Shown: positions 8,403-16,904 of the stretch, piece by piece
Layout: every line of letters begins with the position of its first letter
How positions within the stretch are numbered: position 1 is the first letter of the stretch
Origin: an uncultured Lachnospiraceae bacterium
GTDB taxonomy: Bacteria; Bacillota; Clostridia; Lachnospirales; Lachnospiraceae
DNA: 36,849 bases
Direction: 5' to 3'
Assembly: GCA_902800325.1 (NCBI GenBank)
Contig: CADCDW010000014.1
Coordinates: 1-36,849, forward strand
The notes under the pieces: model-generated
What the model was told of the DNA's origin: nothing
The model's database searches: none
The model's input: only the letters and a program-made list of their open reading frames with translations
Made by a program: the position numbers and the translations under genes

Positions 8403-8717
8403 TTACCATTTAATCTTTTCTTTCTTTTTATCAATCATAAAGTAATTATTATATACATATAAATCAATCTTTGTATTTAAGCCATAAGGATGGTCAATTC
8501 TACCCATCTGATACATTATAAATCTCGGTCCTTCCGGAGACTGAACCAAAAGCTTGACAGTCTGTGAACATCTTCCATTCACAAGATAAGTATCGTCCAT
8601 ATCCGCTTTGGCAGTACTTAGTCCTGTAAGTGAACCACAGTACGGACATTTTTCCGATGTAACCGGTGCACCGCAATTTTTACAATTAATTGTTTTACTC
8701 TCCAATCCACCATCCAT
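8403..8717 (-). CDS. Small zinc-ribbon protein, function unknown
   Basis: A 104-residue protein beginning MDGGLESKTINCKNCGAPVTSEKCPYCG: two closely spaced CxxC knuckles of the double-zinc-ribbon type found in many Firmicutes regulatory or membrane proteins. The remaining 75 residues look like a small beta-rich domain with no recognised signature. No Shine-Dalgarno sequence is visible before the ATG, so the start is uncertain. It lies 31 bp after the GGDEF-EAL gene and is probably transcribed with it, then with the small membrane-protein gene, ending at the terminator near 7930. Confidence 0.5.
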   Translation of the reverse strand: MDGGLESKTINCKNCGAPVTSEKCPYCGSLTGLSTAKADMDDTYLVNGRCSQTVKLLVQSPEGPRFIMYQMGRIDHPYGLNTKIDLYVYNNYFMIDKKKEKIKW

Positions 8718-8748
8718 AAAAAAGCATATATAATGTTATCAGCAGTAT

Positions 8749-10725
8749 TTATGCTACAATATTCTTTTCATAAACCGGCGATTTAAGCCTTTCTTCATAC
8801 TCATCATGTGACAGTGGTTTATCAAAAAGGTAACCCTGAACCATATGACAATTCTGCTTTTTCAAAAATTCCGCCTGGGACATATATTCTACACCTTCAC
8901 ATATAACATGGCGGTTTAAATCCTTAATCATATATATAATATTTTTAACGAGACTTTCATTCATCTCGTCGCCTACTCCTATTCCGTCTATAAAGGATTT
9001 ATCAATTTTAATCACGTCAACATTAAGCTTTTTAAGTAACGAAAGAGAAGAATAACCGGTTCCAAAATCATCGATAGATATATGTATCCCTCTTTTTCTC
9101 ATTTTATCAACAAACTCCGTAAATGCATTAAAATCCTCATATCCGGATGATTCTGTAAGCTCTATTTCAAGATACTCACTGTCTATTTTATACCTGTCAA
9201 CGATTTCCAAAACATTCTCGGCAAATTGCGGATTTCTAAGATGAAGCTTTGAGAAATTCGAAGATACCCTAACAGGCTTAATTCCGTTATCAAGCCATGT
9301 ACGTATATCACGGCATACCTGTTCAAATACATAAAAATCAAGTTCGGTAACTCTTCCTTCTTCTTCAAGCACAGGTATAAACTTAAACGGAGGAATAATT
9401 TTATCATCCTTCCACCATCTTACAAGTGCCTCAGAACCACACAAAGTATTATTGAATATATTAACCTTTGGCTGGTAATAAACAACAAACTCTTTTTGCT
9501 TTATGGCATTTTGATATTCGACAAGAAGTGTTTTTCTGTCATATGCCTGTTCAAGCATATTTTCTTCAAACCATATATTATCAACAGCCTTAAGCTTGGT
9601 CTGACTAAGTGCCAGATGTACATTATCGACAATCGTTCCGGTATCATAATCTTGTTTTATCTTACATAAACCACATCTTGTCTCTAACTGAACAACATGT
9701 GCTTCATCATGATAATCCACTGTAACCGAAACCTTGTCTATAAATTTAATAAGCCCATCTATGCGCTCATTTCTGACAAGAATTATAAATTTATCTCCAC
9801 CTACCCTGGCTATTTTCTCATCTTTATACAAATGATGAAAAACTGTATTGGCAAAATTCCTTAGTGCCATATCACCGACGTCTGATCCAAGTTGCTGATT
9901 TACAATAGTAAAGTCCTTGATGTTGGAACATACGCAGGTATATTCTGTCAGTTTTCCTTTTTTAATGTATTTATCCATCTCTTTTTGGAATTTATCCATA
10001 TTATTTACACCGGTAAGCGGATCTTTATATGCAATCTCCCTTGATGCACTTACACTCCATATAAGACCTATAAATATAAAAACAGTTAAAAGGACTATTA
10101 TAACTACCGATATGATTCTCGATACCTCAAAATGATTTGTCATCTCCTGCTGAGTTTTATTGACGTCATCTTTAATAAGCGTATCAAGCAAGTCAACTGC
10201 ATCATTTACTTCTTCAATACTTCCTTGAAGCATATTTTTCATATAAAACTCTGCAGTTGCATAGTCATCTTCATCCCCGAATTCAAATATATAATTAACA
10301 TTACTAAAATAACCGTTCAAACCTGAATATATGGTATGATAACTGCTTTCATAAACAGTTCCTATTACATTATCTCCAAATTTTCTGGCTTCTTCCTCTA
10401 TATCAGATTTTAATTGTATGGATTTTTCTTCTAAAGACTTTTTTACACTCTCATCGTCAAAATCATCCATATATTGAAAAACCAAAGCCTGATGTCTGTA
10501 AAAGTTCTGGCTTATGGAATCCATGTATTCAAGATTGTTATAATCATTTTTCACAACTTCTTTATATATTCTGGCTATTTTATCCATATTAATACTGAGG
10601 AAAAATACTCCGGATAAACATACGACAGAAATAAGCACGGTTAAAGTAAGTACCCTGATAGGAAGCTTTCTTTTCTTGATATAGCTATATTTATCTCTTC
10701 TTTTTTTACTTGATTTTTCAGACAT
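8749..10725 (-). CDS. Membrane-anchored GGDEF-EAL protein; probable c-di-GMP phosphodiesterase with degenerate GGDEF
   Basis: A 658-residue receptor: TM1 at about 21-45, an extracytoplasmic helical domain (46-203), TM2 at about 204-226, GGDEF domain (231-395), EAL domain (403-645). The GGDEF signature reads GGDKF (309-313), so the metal/catalytic Glu is Lys and cyclase activity is doubtful. The EAL domain keeps its key residues: SEAL (Glu432), SSNFS (Asn490), ELTES, IDDFGTGYSS (Asp552/553), Lys573 in VIKID, EGVE (Glu610) and the QGYLFDKPL end. I infer a c-di-GMP hydrolase controlled by the outer domain. Its ribosome-binding site lies inside the end of the binding-lipoprotein gene, 5 bp upstream, so the two are coupled and the lipoprotein probably supplies the signal. 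Confidence 0.88.
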   Translation of the reverse strand: MSEKSSKKRRDKYSYIKKRKLPIRVLTLTVLISVVCLSGVFFLSINMDKIARIYKEVVKNDYNNLEYMDSISQNFYRHQALVFQYMDDFDDESVKKSLEEKSIQLKSDIEEEARKFGDNVIGTVYESSYHTIYSGLNGYFSNVNYIFEFGDEDDYATAEFYMKNMLQGSIEEVNDAVDLLDTLIKDDVNKTQQEMTNHFEVSRIISVVIIVLLTVFIFIGLIWSVSASREIAYKDPLTGVNNMDKFQKEMDKYIKKGKLTEYTCVCSNIKDFTIVNQQLGSDVGDMALRNFANTVFHHLYKDEKIARVGGDKFIILVRNERIDGLIKFIDKVSVTVDYHDEAHVVQLETRCGLCKIKQDYDTGTIVDNVHLALSQTKLKAVDNIWFEENMLEQAYDRKTLLVEYQNAIKQKEFVVYYQPKVNIFNNTLCGSEALVRWWKDDKIIPPFKFIPVLEEEGRVTELDFYVFEQVCRDIRTWLDNGIKPVRVSSNFSKLHLRNPQFAENVLEIVDRYKIDSEYLEIELTESSGYEDFNAFTEFVDKMRKRGIHISIDDFGTGYSSLSLLKKLNVDVIKIDKSFIDGIGVGDEMNESLVKNIIYMIKDLNRHVICEGVEYMSQAEFLKKQNCHMVQGYLFDKPLSHDEYEERLKSPVYEKNIVA

Positions 10726-10730
10726 ATATT

Positions 10731-12017
10731 CTAATCCTCCACAGGTTTAGTAGCTTCTTCAACCATTATATCAAGAAGCTCCTGCAAATCTCTGTTTCCA
10801 CTGTTTTGTCCGGCTATGGTTATACCAAATTTGGCAGCCGCGTCCCAATAAGGCTGTGCTACTCTTTGAACATTGCCATAAACAGACTGCTCGGCCAAAG
10901 CAGCTATAGCCGGTGCAGCAAGAACCTTATCGGATTGAGCCGCTTTTACATTTACCGGACTCTCACCAATTGCTTCAAATCGCTTTAACTGATTTTCTTC
11001 ATTGGTAATATATTCAGCCAGTTTCATACTCCACTCCGGATACTTTGTATATGAGCTGACTCCAATTAGCTTATATCCTGCAAAACTGCACATCTGCACT
11101 TGTTTACCTTTAATTGTATAAGTCGGAAGCTTAACGGCACCATAATCATCACCCCACGCTTCCTCTATCTTGCCTGCATTCCATGCTCCGTTTACTCCGG
11201 CGATTATCTCACCTGCCTGAACGCCTTTAACAAAATCATCATCTCCGTAAGAGATAAATCCGGGATGCGCCGCAACCTCAAGCATAGCTTGTGCTACATC
11301 AACGCCTTTATAAATTGTATCTGTTGCATTCCAATCACAATAATTACTCAGACCATCTTCATTCATATAAAGTTCAAGTCCTGCACCCTTAAAGAATGAA
11401 TATATATACCAGCCATTGCTAAAATCCATGGTAAACTTCTTTCCGTTTGCCGCTGCTACCTCCAACACTCCATCCAATGTTTTTATATCATTATCATTAT
11501 AAAATGCCTTGTTATAATAAAGGAAATATCCATTACCCGCAGTCATAGGATAAGCATATACTTTCCCATCTCTCATAACCACATCTGCTACTCCGGATTC
11601 TTTTCCTCCAACTGCATCTATTATATCATCCGCATCATCGGTTATTTCAAGAAGTGCGCCTGCACGATATAGTTCTTCAAACTGATCATCTGCAAATGCA
11701 TATATATCCGCTGCGTGCTCCGGATCACTAAGAACCGTATCCTTACATGTATCTTCACCCTCAAGACTTATCGTAAATTCTATCTTAACCTCATCTTTAT
11801 GAAGCTCCTGAAACTCACTGACAGCCTCATTTAAAAGAGGTACGCTTCTCTCATCCCCCCACAAAGAAAGCTGTATGGTGGGTATTTCTTTTTTCTTACC
11901 GCTGCCACAACCGGTCAATGAACCTATTATAAAAGAAGTACCTATCACTATACATATTACCCTTTTACCAAAATTACTTATTCCATTTTTTAATGACATT
12001 TTATATGGTTTTACCAT
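10731..12017 (-). CDS. Extracellular solute-binding lipoprotein (ABC sugar-binding type 1 family), no transporter nearby
   Basis: A 428-residue lipoprotein: a basic N-terminus, a hydrophobic segment at about 19-34, and lipobox LTGC with the lipidated Cys at 37. The mature part reads like family-1 carbohydrate-binding proteins (maltose/multiple-sugar type): IQLSLWGDERSVPLLNEAV at the start of lobe I, ADIYAFADDQFEELYRAGALLEI, then YAYPMTAGNGYFLYYNKAFY. AGGAGAT 8 nt before the ATG supports the start. No permease or ATPase gene is nearby; the next gene, 5 bp downstream, is the GGDEF-EAL receptor. I infer a sensing role, presenting a sugar-like ligand to that receptor, rather than transport. A TATAAT-like -10 lies about 85 bp upstream without a clear -35. 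Confidence 0.82.
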   Translation of the reverse strand: MVKPYKMSLKNGISNFGKRVICIVIGTSFIIGSLTGCGSGKKKEIPTIQLSLWGDERSVPLLNEAVSEFQELHKDEVKIEFTISLEGEDTCKDTVLSDPEHAADIYAFADDQFEELYRAGALLEITDDADDIIDAVGGKESGVADVVMRDGKVYAYPMTAGNGYFLYYNKAFYNDNDIKTLDGVLEVAAANGKKFTMDFSNGWYIYSFFKGAGLELYMNEDGLSNYCDWNATDTIYKGVDVAQAMLEVAAHPGFISYGDDDFVKGVQAGEIIAGVNGAWNAGKIEEAWGDDYGAVKLPTYTIKGKQVQMCSFAGYKLIGVSSYTKYPEWSMKLAEYITNEENQLKRFEAIGESPVNVKAAQSDKVLAAPAIAALAEQSVYGNVQRVAQPYWDAAAKFGITIAGQNSGNRDLQELLDIMVEEATKPVED

Positions 12018-12155
12018 TATTTATCTCCTGATTTTCAACATTTTAATATAAAAGCAGATTAAAACCTTGTGTTATGTAAACCAAAATAGTATCTAACCAT
12101 ACACATTATAACACAGCTTTCATATTTTGGGTACTTAATATATGAATAAAATTAT

Positions 12156-12230
12156 AAAAAACAGTCTGCCGAAATGCCACCAAATGTCAACTTATTATTA
12201 TCTTGCATTTGTTTTGCATCTCAGCAGACC
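12156..12230 (-). terminator. Rho-independent terminator of the chemoreceptor gene
   Basis: On the minus strand GTCTGC, ATGC and CAAATG arms pair in order with CATTTG, GCAT and GCAGAC, followed by TGTTTTTT. It lies 56 bp after the chemoreceptor stop and separates that transcript from the lipoprotein/GGDEF-EAL operon. Confidence 0.7.
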
Positions 12231-12285
12231 ACTTTTTATCATCGCCCTTATGCTTATGGTTTTATTAAACCTTCTATTAAAAGCT

Positions 12286-14373
12286 TTAATAATTAAATTT
12301 TTCAGTTATGTCAACTAAATCTTTTACTGCTTTTCTTGCATCGAGAAGCTTCTGATATCCCTGCTCATTTGCACTACGCATATCATCAGAACGTGAGGCT
12401 ATATCTTCTACACTAAGCGCCGAGTTTTCCGTCATACTGTTTATATCACCGGCAGCATGAACTATCTCTTCAATATGCTTTTCCAAAGTGTCTGTTCCAT
12501 TACGAACCTCGGACATAACCTGCATGAAAAAATCAGCATCGTTCTTATATAACTCACTGGATTCGTTAAACATCTGATAATCCATAAGAACCGTATCTTC
12601 AAGATAAGCCATAAGTTCTTCAATACAATCTTTCATATTGTATACCGCAGTATTTACCTCCTCAACGATTGAACTTATATTATCAACCGTAGTCATGGTT
12701 TCCGTCGAGAGAGAACCTATCTCGTCCGCTACAACGGCAAAACCTCTTCCCGCTTCACCCGCTCTCGCCGCTTCAATATTAGCATTCAAAGCAAGAAGAT
12801 TAGTCTGGGAAGAAATACTCTTTATATCATCTGTAAGACTTATAATTCTTTCAACAGCCTTTGAACGTTCTATCGCATCATCACTTTTAGCCTTCATAGA
12901 TGTGTAAATATTATGTGTCTTTTCACTTGAACTGCTTATCTGTCTGGCCATATCCTCTGCACGGTTCTGAATCTCATATGAGTTTTCTTCACCCTTTACA
13001 GCAAGACTATGTATATCCCTTGTCTGATTTCGTACGCTTTCGACATTATTGACGATCTGCGCAGTATTGGCAGTTGCTTCTTCCATACCTGCGGCAAGCT
13101 GCTGAGTTGCATCACTGTTTTCATAAGTTCTGCTGTTATTGTCTGTCATAATACTGTCGAGGTCATCTATACTTCCGTTTATAGTATGCTCAACATTGGT
13201 AAAAGATTCGATCATATTTCTAAAGGCATCCCGCATATTTTGAACTCCGCCTGCCATCTGACCGATTTCATCTTTTTTCTTGACAAGACTGTTTTCTCCT
13301 GCAATATCCGTAAGATCAAGCTGTGCTGTCTTTCCGATAATATCAGTAAGCTTATTGATAGGCTTTGCTATACCATTGCCTACAACTATACCCACTATAA
13401 GACATACAACCAATGCAATTACAATCGCTCCTAAAATTGTATATAAAAGTGAATGTGCTTCCTTAAAAATCTGCGATTGAGGTGCTGTGAGAATAAGCAC
13501 CATTCCATTTTTCAATGATTTAGAAACAAGTATCTTTTTTGTACCTTTATATTTATATTCAAATCCATCATTACTTCCATTATCATTGGCAATATAATCA
13601 TTTATACCACTAAGTGACTCATCAAGAGAAGCAAGTGTTACAGCTTCTTCCAAATCTTTATGATACAAAATTTCACCATCTGATTTGGTGATAAATCCAT
13701 ATCCGTTTTTAATAAAATCAACAGCATCAACCATATCGGTAAGCGAGGTAAATGCAATATCCATTCCTACTATACCTATGGATGTTCCGTCTTTCGAATA
13801 AATAGGTACAACATATGATATCATATATACATTTATGTTACTGTTAAGATACGGATCCATCCAGATAGGCGCACCATTTTGAACCGGAATGTAATACCAT
13901 CCCACATGTTCGAGGTCATCCGAATCATACATGGAGAAATCAGTAGGCGTAACTGCCGTAAACGGTTCGTCCACGCTATCTCTTGTAAGAAAACATCCGG
14001 ATGTAGGATTGCTATACTCCGGATTGTATCTTATATAACTTGTTATAGTTCCCTCTGTCTTCTCTGAAAATCTGAAAACCAGATCAAGGTTTTCTTCCGT
14101 AAATTCATCTGCGTATTCCCTATCTGTAAAAAACTTCTCCTCATCAAGTCTCTCTACCACTATATCCGCAAGTGTATTAACAGACTGTTCGACTCTAGAT
14201 ATGGAAGCATCCATTTCATTGGCAAGAGCCTTTATACGATAATTCATATTTTCCTCTGACTTATTCTTTGTTATACCCATTGTACTTCGTATAGACAATA
14301 CTCCGATTATAACAGCCGTAACTAAAGAACAAAGCATAATCCCCATGACAATTTTAATACGTATAGATTTCAT
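12286..14373 (-). CDS. Methyl-accepting chemotaxis protein with dCache sensor
   Basis: A 695-residue transmembrane chemoreceptor. TM1 is at about 7-29 and an extracellular dCache-type domain spans about 37-300 ([19 protein letters not shown] and a [12 protein letters not shown] membrane-distal/proximal junction). TM2 is at about 308-334, HAMP at about 334-388, and the methylation and signalling helices run from 410 to the end. The hairpin tip at 521-552 has the invariant [20 protein letters not shown] region that contacts CheA and CheW. It lacks a C-terminal CheR-tethering pentapeptide. It has its own promoter and terminator. Its position next to the lipoprotein/GGDEF-EAL pair suggests a shared motility or attachment theme. 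The ligand is unknown. Confidence 0.93.
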   Translation of the reverse strand: MKSIRIKIVMGIMLCSLVTAVIIGVLSIRSTMGITKNKSEENMNYRIKALANEMDASISRVEQSVNTLADIVVERLDEEKFFTDREYADEFTEENLDLVFRFSEKTEGTITSYIRYNPEYSNPTSGCFLTRDSVDEPFTAVTPTDFSMYDSDDLEHVGWYYIPVQNGAPIWMDPYLNSNINVYMISYVVPIYSKDGTSIGIVGMDIAFTSLTDMVDAVDFIKNGYGFITKSDGEILYHKDLEEAVTLASLDESLSGINDYIANDNGSNDGFEYKYKGTKKILVSKSLKNGMVLILTAPQSQIFKEAHSLLYTILGAIVIALVVCLIVGIVVGNGIAKPINKLTDIIGKTAQLDLTDIAGENSLVKKKDEIGQMAGGVQNMRDAFRNMIESFTNVEHTINGSIDDLDSIMTDNNSRTYENSDATQQLAAGMEEATANTAQIVNNVESVRNQTRDIHSLAVKGEENSYEIQNRAEDMARQISSSSEKTHNIYTSMKAKSDDAIERSKAVERIISLTDDIKSISSQTNLLALNANIEAARAGEAGRGFAVVADEIGSLSTETMTTVDNISSIVEEVNTAVYNMKDCIEELMAYLEDTVLMDYQMFNESSELYKNDADFFMQVMSEVRNGTDTLEKHIEEIVHAAGDINSMTENSALSVEDIASRSDDMRSANEQGYQKLLDARKAVKDLVDITEKFNY

Positions 14374-14420
14374 ACCATACCCCCTTCATAAGTAAAAAAC
14401 CATACAAATACTACACAATA

Positions 14421-14448
14421 ATTATATTATTTTTTTTATTTATGTCAA
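14421..14448 (-). promoter_or_regulatory. Sigma-A-type promoter of the chemoreceptor gene
   Basis: TTGACA (14448-14443) and TATAAT (14426-14421) on the minus strand are separated by 16 bp, about 50 bp before the chemoreceptor ATG. Three phased repeats end 23 bp upstream of the -35. Confidence 0.75.
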
Positions 14449-14459
14449 TATAACGAATT

Positions 14460-14519
14460 GAAAGCATACAATTCAAGTTAAAAATACACATTTCAAGTTG
14501 AAAACACCCATTTCAGGTT
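14460..14519 (-). repeat. Three direct repeats with an exact 20-bp period upstream of the chemoreceptor promoter
   Basis: On the minus strand the core AACTTGAA/AACCTGAA occurs at 14519-14512, 14499-14492 and 14479-14472. The whole 20-bp unit is loosely conserved (AACYTGAAWTGNNTNNTTTY). The block sits directly upstream of the chemoreceptor -35 in the 311-bp gap between that gene and the divergent DUF3892 gene. A regulator-binding array is the most natural reading, and it could serve either gene. The remaining gap sequence up to 14684 is AT-rich with nothing else I can name. Confidence 0.6.
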
Positions 14520-14684
14520 ATATGAATATATATTATGATTATATGGAAAAATAATAATATATCAGACAATGAGCATATATGAAATACTTGAATCAAAAAA
14601 TGTATTCATATTAACATTATTGGATATAAATTCGAAAGAAAGGAAAAATCCATATTTTTAATAATAATTGGATCAGATACTAAT

Positions 14685-15029
14685 ATGAACAATGAAACCA
14701 ATATGAACAATGATATAAAAGACAACAAACAAGAGCTTCCTAAAGCTGCAATAGATGAAATTCCCACACCAAAAGAAGATGCAGTGTCAATTATTGGTCT
14801 TGTCAAGAAGAAAGGAAGAATAATAGGTTATCAGCTTTCTAATGAACGTATAGTAAATCGTGAAGAAGGCGTGCGCCTTGCCAAAGCAGGAGAAATAAGA
14901 GGCGTCGGCATAGCCCACAGAAAGGATACCGAGTATCTGAAATCCATCCCCGACGGAAGTGAAAACAATAATCTTTCTGCTCTACCTACAGTAAGAGCCG
15001 GCGAATTGAATCAGTTGAATTTTCAGTAA
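14685..15029 (+). CDS. DUF3892 domain-containing protein
   Basis: A 114-residue soluble protein. A polar, low-complexity N-terminus (about 30 residues) precedes a DUF3892-like domain at about 34-90: IIGLVKKKGRIIGYQLSNERIVNREEGVRLAKAGEIRGVGIAHRKDTEYLKSIPDG. DUF3892 is a small domain of unknown function found in many Firmicutes. It is one of only two plus-strand genes in the window. No clear ribosome-binding site precedes the ATG at 14685, and an alternative ATG lies at 14703 in the same frame, so the exact start is open. A rho-independent terminator follows at 15128-15170. Confidence 0.7.
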   Translation: MNNETNMNNDIKDNKQELPKAAIDEIPTPKEDAVSIIGLVKKKGRIIGYQLSNERIVNREEGVRLAKAGEIRGVGIAHRKDTEYLKSIPDGSENNNLSALPTVRAGELNQLNFQ

Positions 15030-15127
15030 AAAAATACTTCTATAGAAGATTTGACTCTTTTTCATAGTCTAAATAAATTTTGGAATGTGTGAAAGTTTTT
15101 TTTAATGAGATATCCTAAGATAATTTA

Positions 15128-15170
15128 CGAGCTGTACGGCGGTAAGATTACCGTTGTGCAGCTTGTTTTG
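15128..15170 (+). terminator. Rho-independent terminator after the DUF3892 gene
   Basis: AGCTG, AC and CGGTAA pair with TTACCG, GT and CAGCT around a GA loop, followed by TGTTTT. The stretch between this terminator and the IS110 end (15171-15302) is AT-rich, and I see no gene or site in it. Confidence 0.65.
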
Positions 15171-15302
15171 ACTATACATTGTCCCATTAATCTCGTCAAG
15201 AATTATGATAAAATCGGCACATAATTATATTACGATTTAATTTATATCCAATCCTTTAATAAACTCTAAAATGATATTATAATGCTTGATGAGATGTCTG
15301 AT

Positions 15303-15312
15303 ATAGTACTAA
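15303..15312. repeat. Direct repeat at the right (3') end of the IS110 element
   Basis: ATAGTACTAA, matching ATGGTACTAA at 16895-16904 at 9 of 10 positions. I propose that it contains the recombination core at the transposase 3' end. Confidence 0.5.
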
Positions 15313-15322
15313 TTTTTCACAC

Positions 15323-15361
15323 AAAAACCTGCTAACAAAAGTCAAGTACTTTGGAGCAGGT
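15323..15361. terminator. Bidirectional hairpin near the IS110 3' end
   Basis: CCTGCT and AGCAGG, with inner arms CAAAAGT and ACTTTG, form a long stem flanked by A and T runs on both sides. It could stop transcription in either direction or be a structured part of the element's right end. Confidence 0.6.
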
Positions 15362-15398
15362 TTTAAATAGTTTTTTATGTTACATTTTTACGCACACC

Positions 15399-15423
15399 AA
15401 AAAGGCTGGTATTATCCCCAGCC
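15399..15423 (-). terminator. Rho-independent terminator of the IS110 transposase gene
   Basis: GGCTGG and CCAGCC flank an 8-nt loop and are followed by TTTTT on the minus strand, 25 bp after the transposase stop codon. Confidence 0.75.
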
Positions 15424-15447
15424 TGAACCAATACCTTATGCATTACA

Positions 15448-16650
15448 TCATTGATAAACTTCGATTACCCGGGCATAGTATATCCGTAAGAACTTATTCA
15501 ATCCTGCTATTTTCGCGTGCTTTTTGCTTTTTCCTTCAGACTCCTTCTTCAGGATATAGTTATATACCGCGTCATCTTTCGGTGCCGGATGGCTTTTAAG
15601 AACTCGCATAACCTCGTACCCGACCTTCCTTAAAGTTGAAGAACCCCGTTTTGTTATCTTTCGCTTAGAGCCAACAAACTGCCCTGACTCGTATGGTGGC
15701 GGATCAATTCCAGCCCATGCAATAAGCGCTTTGGCATTATGAAGCCTTCTTACATCGCCGATTTCTGCAATGAGCTTTGGTGCGAGAACATCTCCGACGC
15801 CTCCCATTTCTCGAACTGTAGAATATTCAGGCAGGGACTTCGCAAGAGCCTGCATTCGTGCTAAAATGAGTGCCAGAGAGCTATCCACAGCTCTCAAAAC
15901 TGATACGGCTTCCTCTACTAACATTTTGGTCGATGGGGTATTGGAAGACAGTGTAGGAATACCATTGCATGCCAGTTCGTAGACTGCTTCAGCCTTAGAT
16001 CTGCTGCGGTGGTATTTCTTTTCCTTAGCCCAGCTCAAGTATTCCTCTGTGAATTCTTCAAGGTTCATTGATGTAATCAAATCGAAATGCCAAAACTTTT
16101 CAACAAAATCACTAAGCTTATCTTTGCCATTAGCTTCATTCCAACTATTAAACATCTTTTTAATGCCAGGCATAACATAGTCCAAAATGTGAGTTAGTTC
16201 CTGCAAGGCTTTGACATGAAGCTCCATATAATGCCGATACCTACGTCCCAGTAGTTTAAGTTCAGCGTATGTTTCTTCATCTCCTTCATATTTCTTGAGC
16301 TTATACCATTTTTCAACACCATAATTCGCAATCATCATTGAATCCAACTTGTCAGTTTTAGCTCCTCTGATACTGTTGTCTTTTGCATACTTCTTCATTG
16401 CAAATGGATTGATAACGGACACGAAGTAACCCTTATCGTTAAGGAATGTTAACACTGGCAAATGATAAATGCCAGTTGCCTCCATTACAACTCGTATCTC
16501 ACCATCCAGTTTCGACAACAAATCCGCAAAGGCTTCCATTTCTCCTTCTTCATGCTGTACCTCGAAAGGACTGCACACTATCTCCCCATAGGGCTTAAGA
16601 ATACAGACTGTACTTTTCCCTTTAGATACATCAACTCCAACGCTTATCAT
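15448..16650 (-). CDS. IS110-family DEDD transposase/recombinase
   Basis: A 400-residue recombinase. The N-terminal RuvC-like DEDD domain has Asp7 in VGVDVSKG, Glu57 in VVMEATG, and Asp100/Asp103 in AKTDKLD. A coiled, charged linker spans about 120-270. The C-terminal Transposase_20 domain has GGVGDVLAPKLIAEIGD, then AWAGIDPPPYESG and KITKRGSSTLRK, whose serine (337 or 338) is the expected catalytic nucleophile. The frame opens at 16704, but AAGGAGG 7 nt before the ATG at 16650 decides the start. No frameshift or premature stop is visible, so it is probably functional. IS110 recombinases of this type use a bridge RNA from the element's own non-coding end; a candidate lies just upstream. Confidence 0.95.
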   Translation of the reverse strand: MISVGVDVSKGKSTVCILKPYGEIVCSPFEVQHEEGEMEAFADLLSKLDGEIRVVMEATGIYHLPVLTFLNDKGYFVSVINPFAMKKYAKDNSIRGAKTDKLDSMMIANYGVEKWYKLKKYEGDEETYAELKLLGRRYRHYMELHVKALQELTHILDYVMPGIKKMFNSWNEANGKDKLSDFVEKFWHFDLITSMNLEEFTEEYLSWAKEKKYHRSRSKAEAVYELACNGIPTLSSNTPSTKMLVEEAVSVLRAVDSSLALILARMQALAKSLPEYSTVREMGGVGDVLAPKLIAEIGDVRRLHNAKALIAWAGIDPPPYESGQFVGSKRKITKRGSSTLRKVGYEVMRVLKSHPAPKDDAVYNYILKKESEGKSKKHAKIAGLNKFLRIYYARVIEVYQ

Positions 16651-16687
16651 CTGATACCTCCTTGAACTGATAATAGTAATTGTTCCA

Positions 16688-16860
16688 GCCGCACTTATTA
16701 CCATTCAGTTTAGTTGGTTACGCGGGAGCTGATCCCTACCTGCTTAATCGAATGCTTATAATAAGGGGTTGGTTAACGGTTTTTGTGACGGATGCTATGA
16801 TCCAAAAAGAGCCACGTCAGACCAATTACTCCCCTTATTATAATAAAATAAGTGCAGATG
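16688..16860 (-). ncRNA. Candidate IS110 bridge RNA (target/donor guide RNA)
   Basis: The transposase 5' non-coding end folds, in transposase sense, into one closed structure. The outer 9-bp stem is GCACTTATT (16855-16847) with AATAAGTGC (16699-16691). The first domain has a perfect 13-bp stem, TTATAATAAGGGG (16843-16831) with CCCCTTATTATAA (16768-16756), extended by TTGGT/ACCAA across a 5-nt bulge and by TGACG/CGTCA. The second, shorter domain is centred on GGGA/TCCC (16736-16724). The span is about 170 nt, close to the bridge RNA of IS621. Loop segment 16814-16804 matches the left flank, and 16704-16695 matches the complement of the left end. There is no coding potential. The assignment is inferred from family knowledge and hand folding. 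Confidence 0.6.
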
Positions 16861-16894
16861 TCAGAGTTAATTACTCTCTAACAACTACACTTTT

Positions 16895-16904
16895 ATGGTA
16901 CTAA
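16895..16904. repeat. Direct repeat at the left (5') end of the IS110 element
   Basis: ATGGTACTAA, 9 of 10 identical to the copy at 15303-15312. It lies about 40 bp outside the candidate bridge RNA and about 40 bp from the tuf terminator. Confidence 0.5.

Larger units (their letters stand above)
15303..16904 (-). mobile_element. IS110-family insertion sequence, apparently complete
   Basis: A roughly 1.6-kb element with one DEDD transposase gene, a 5' non-coding end of about 250 bp and a 3' end of about 140 bp. That asymmetry is typical of the IS110 subgroup that carries its guide RNA upstream of the transposase. The proposed ends are a 10-bp direct repeat, ATAGTACTAA at 15303-15312 and ATGGTACTAA at 16895-16904 (9/10 identical). 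As usual for IS110 there are no long terminal inverted repeats. It sits between the DUF3892 gene and the tuf terminator and interrupts no gene. The exact boundary within the repeat cannot be fixed from one copy. Confidence 0.72.

Noticed and set aside
15323..15423. Hairpins after the transposase as an IS1111-type 3' guide RNA
   Set aside because: They are short single hairpins with T-tracts, best read as terminators; the larger two-domain structure is on the 5' side, as in the IS110 subgroup.
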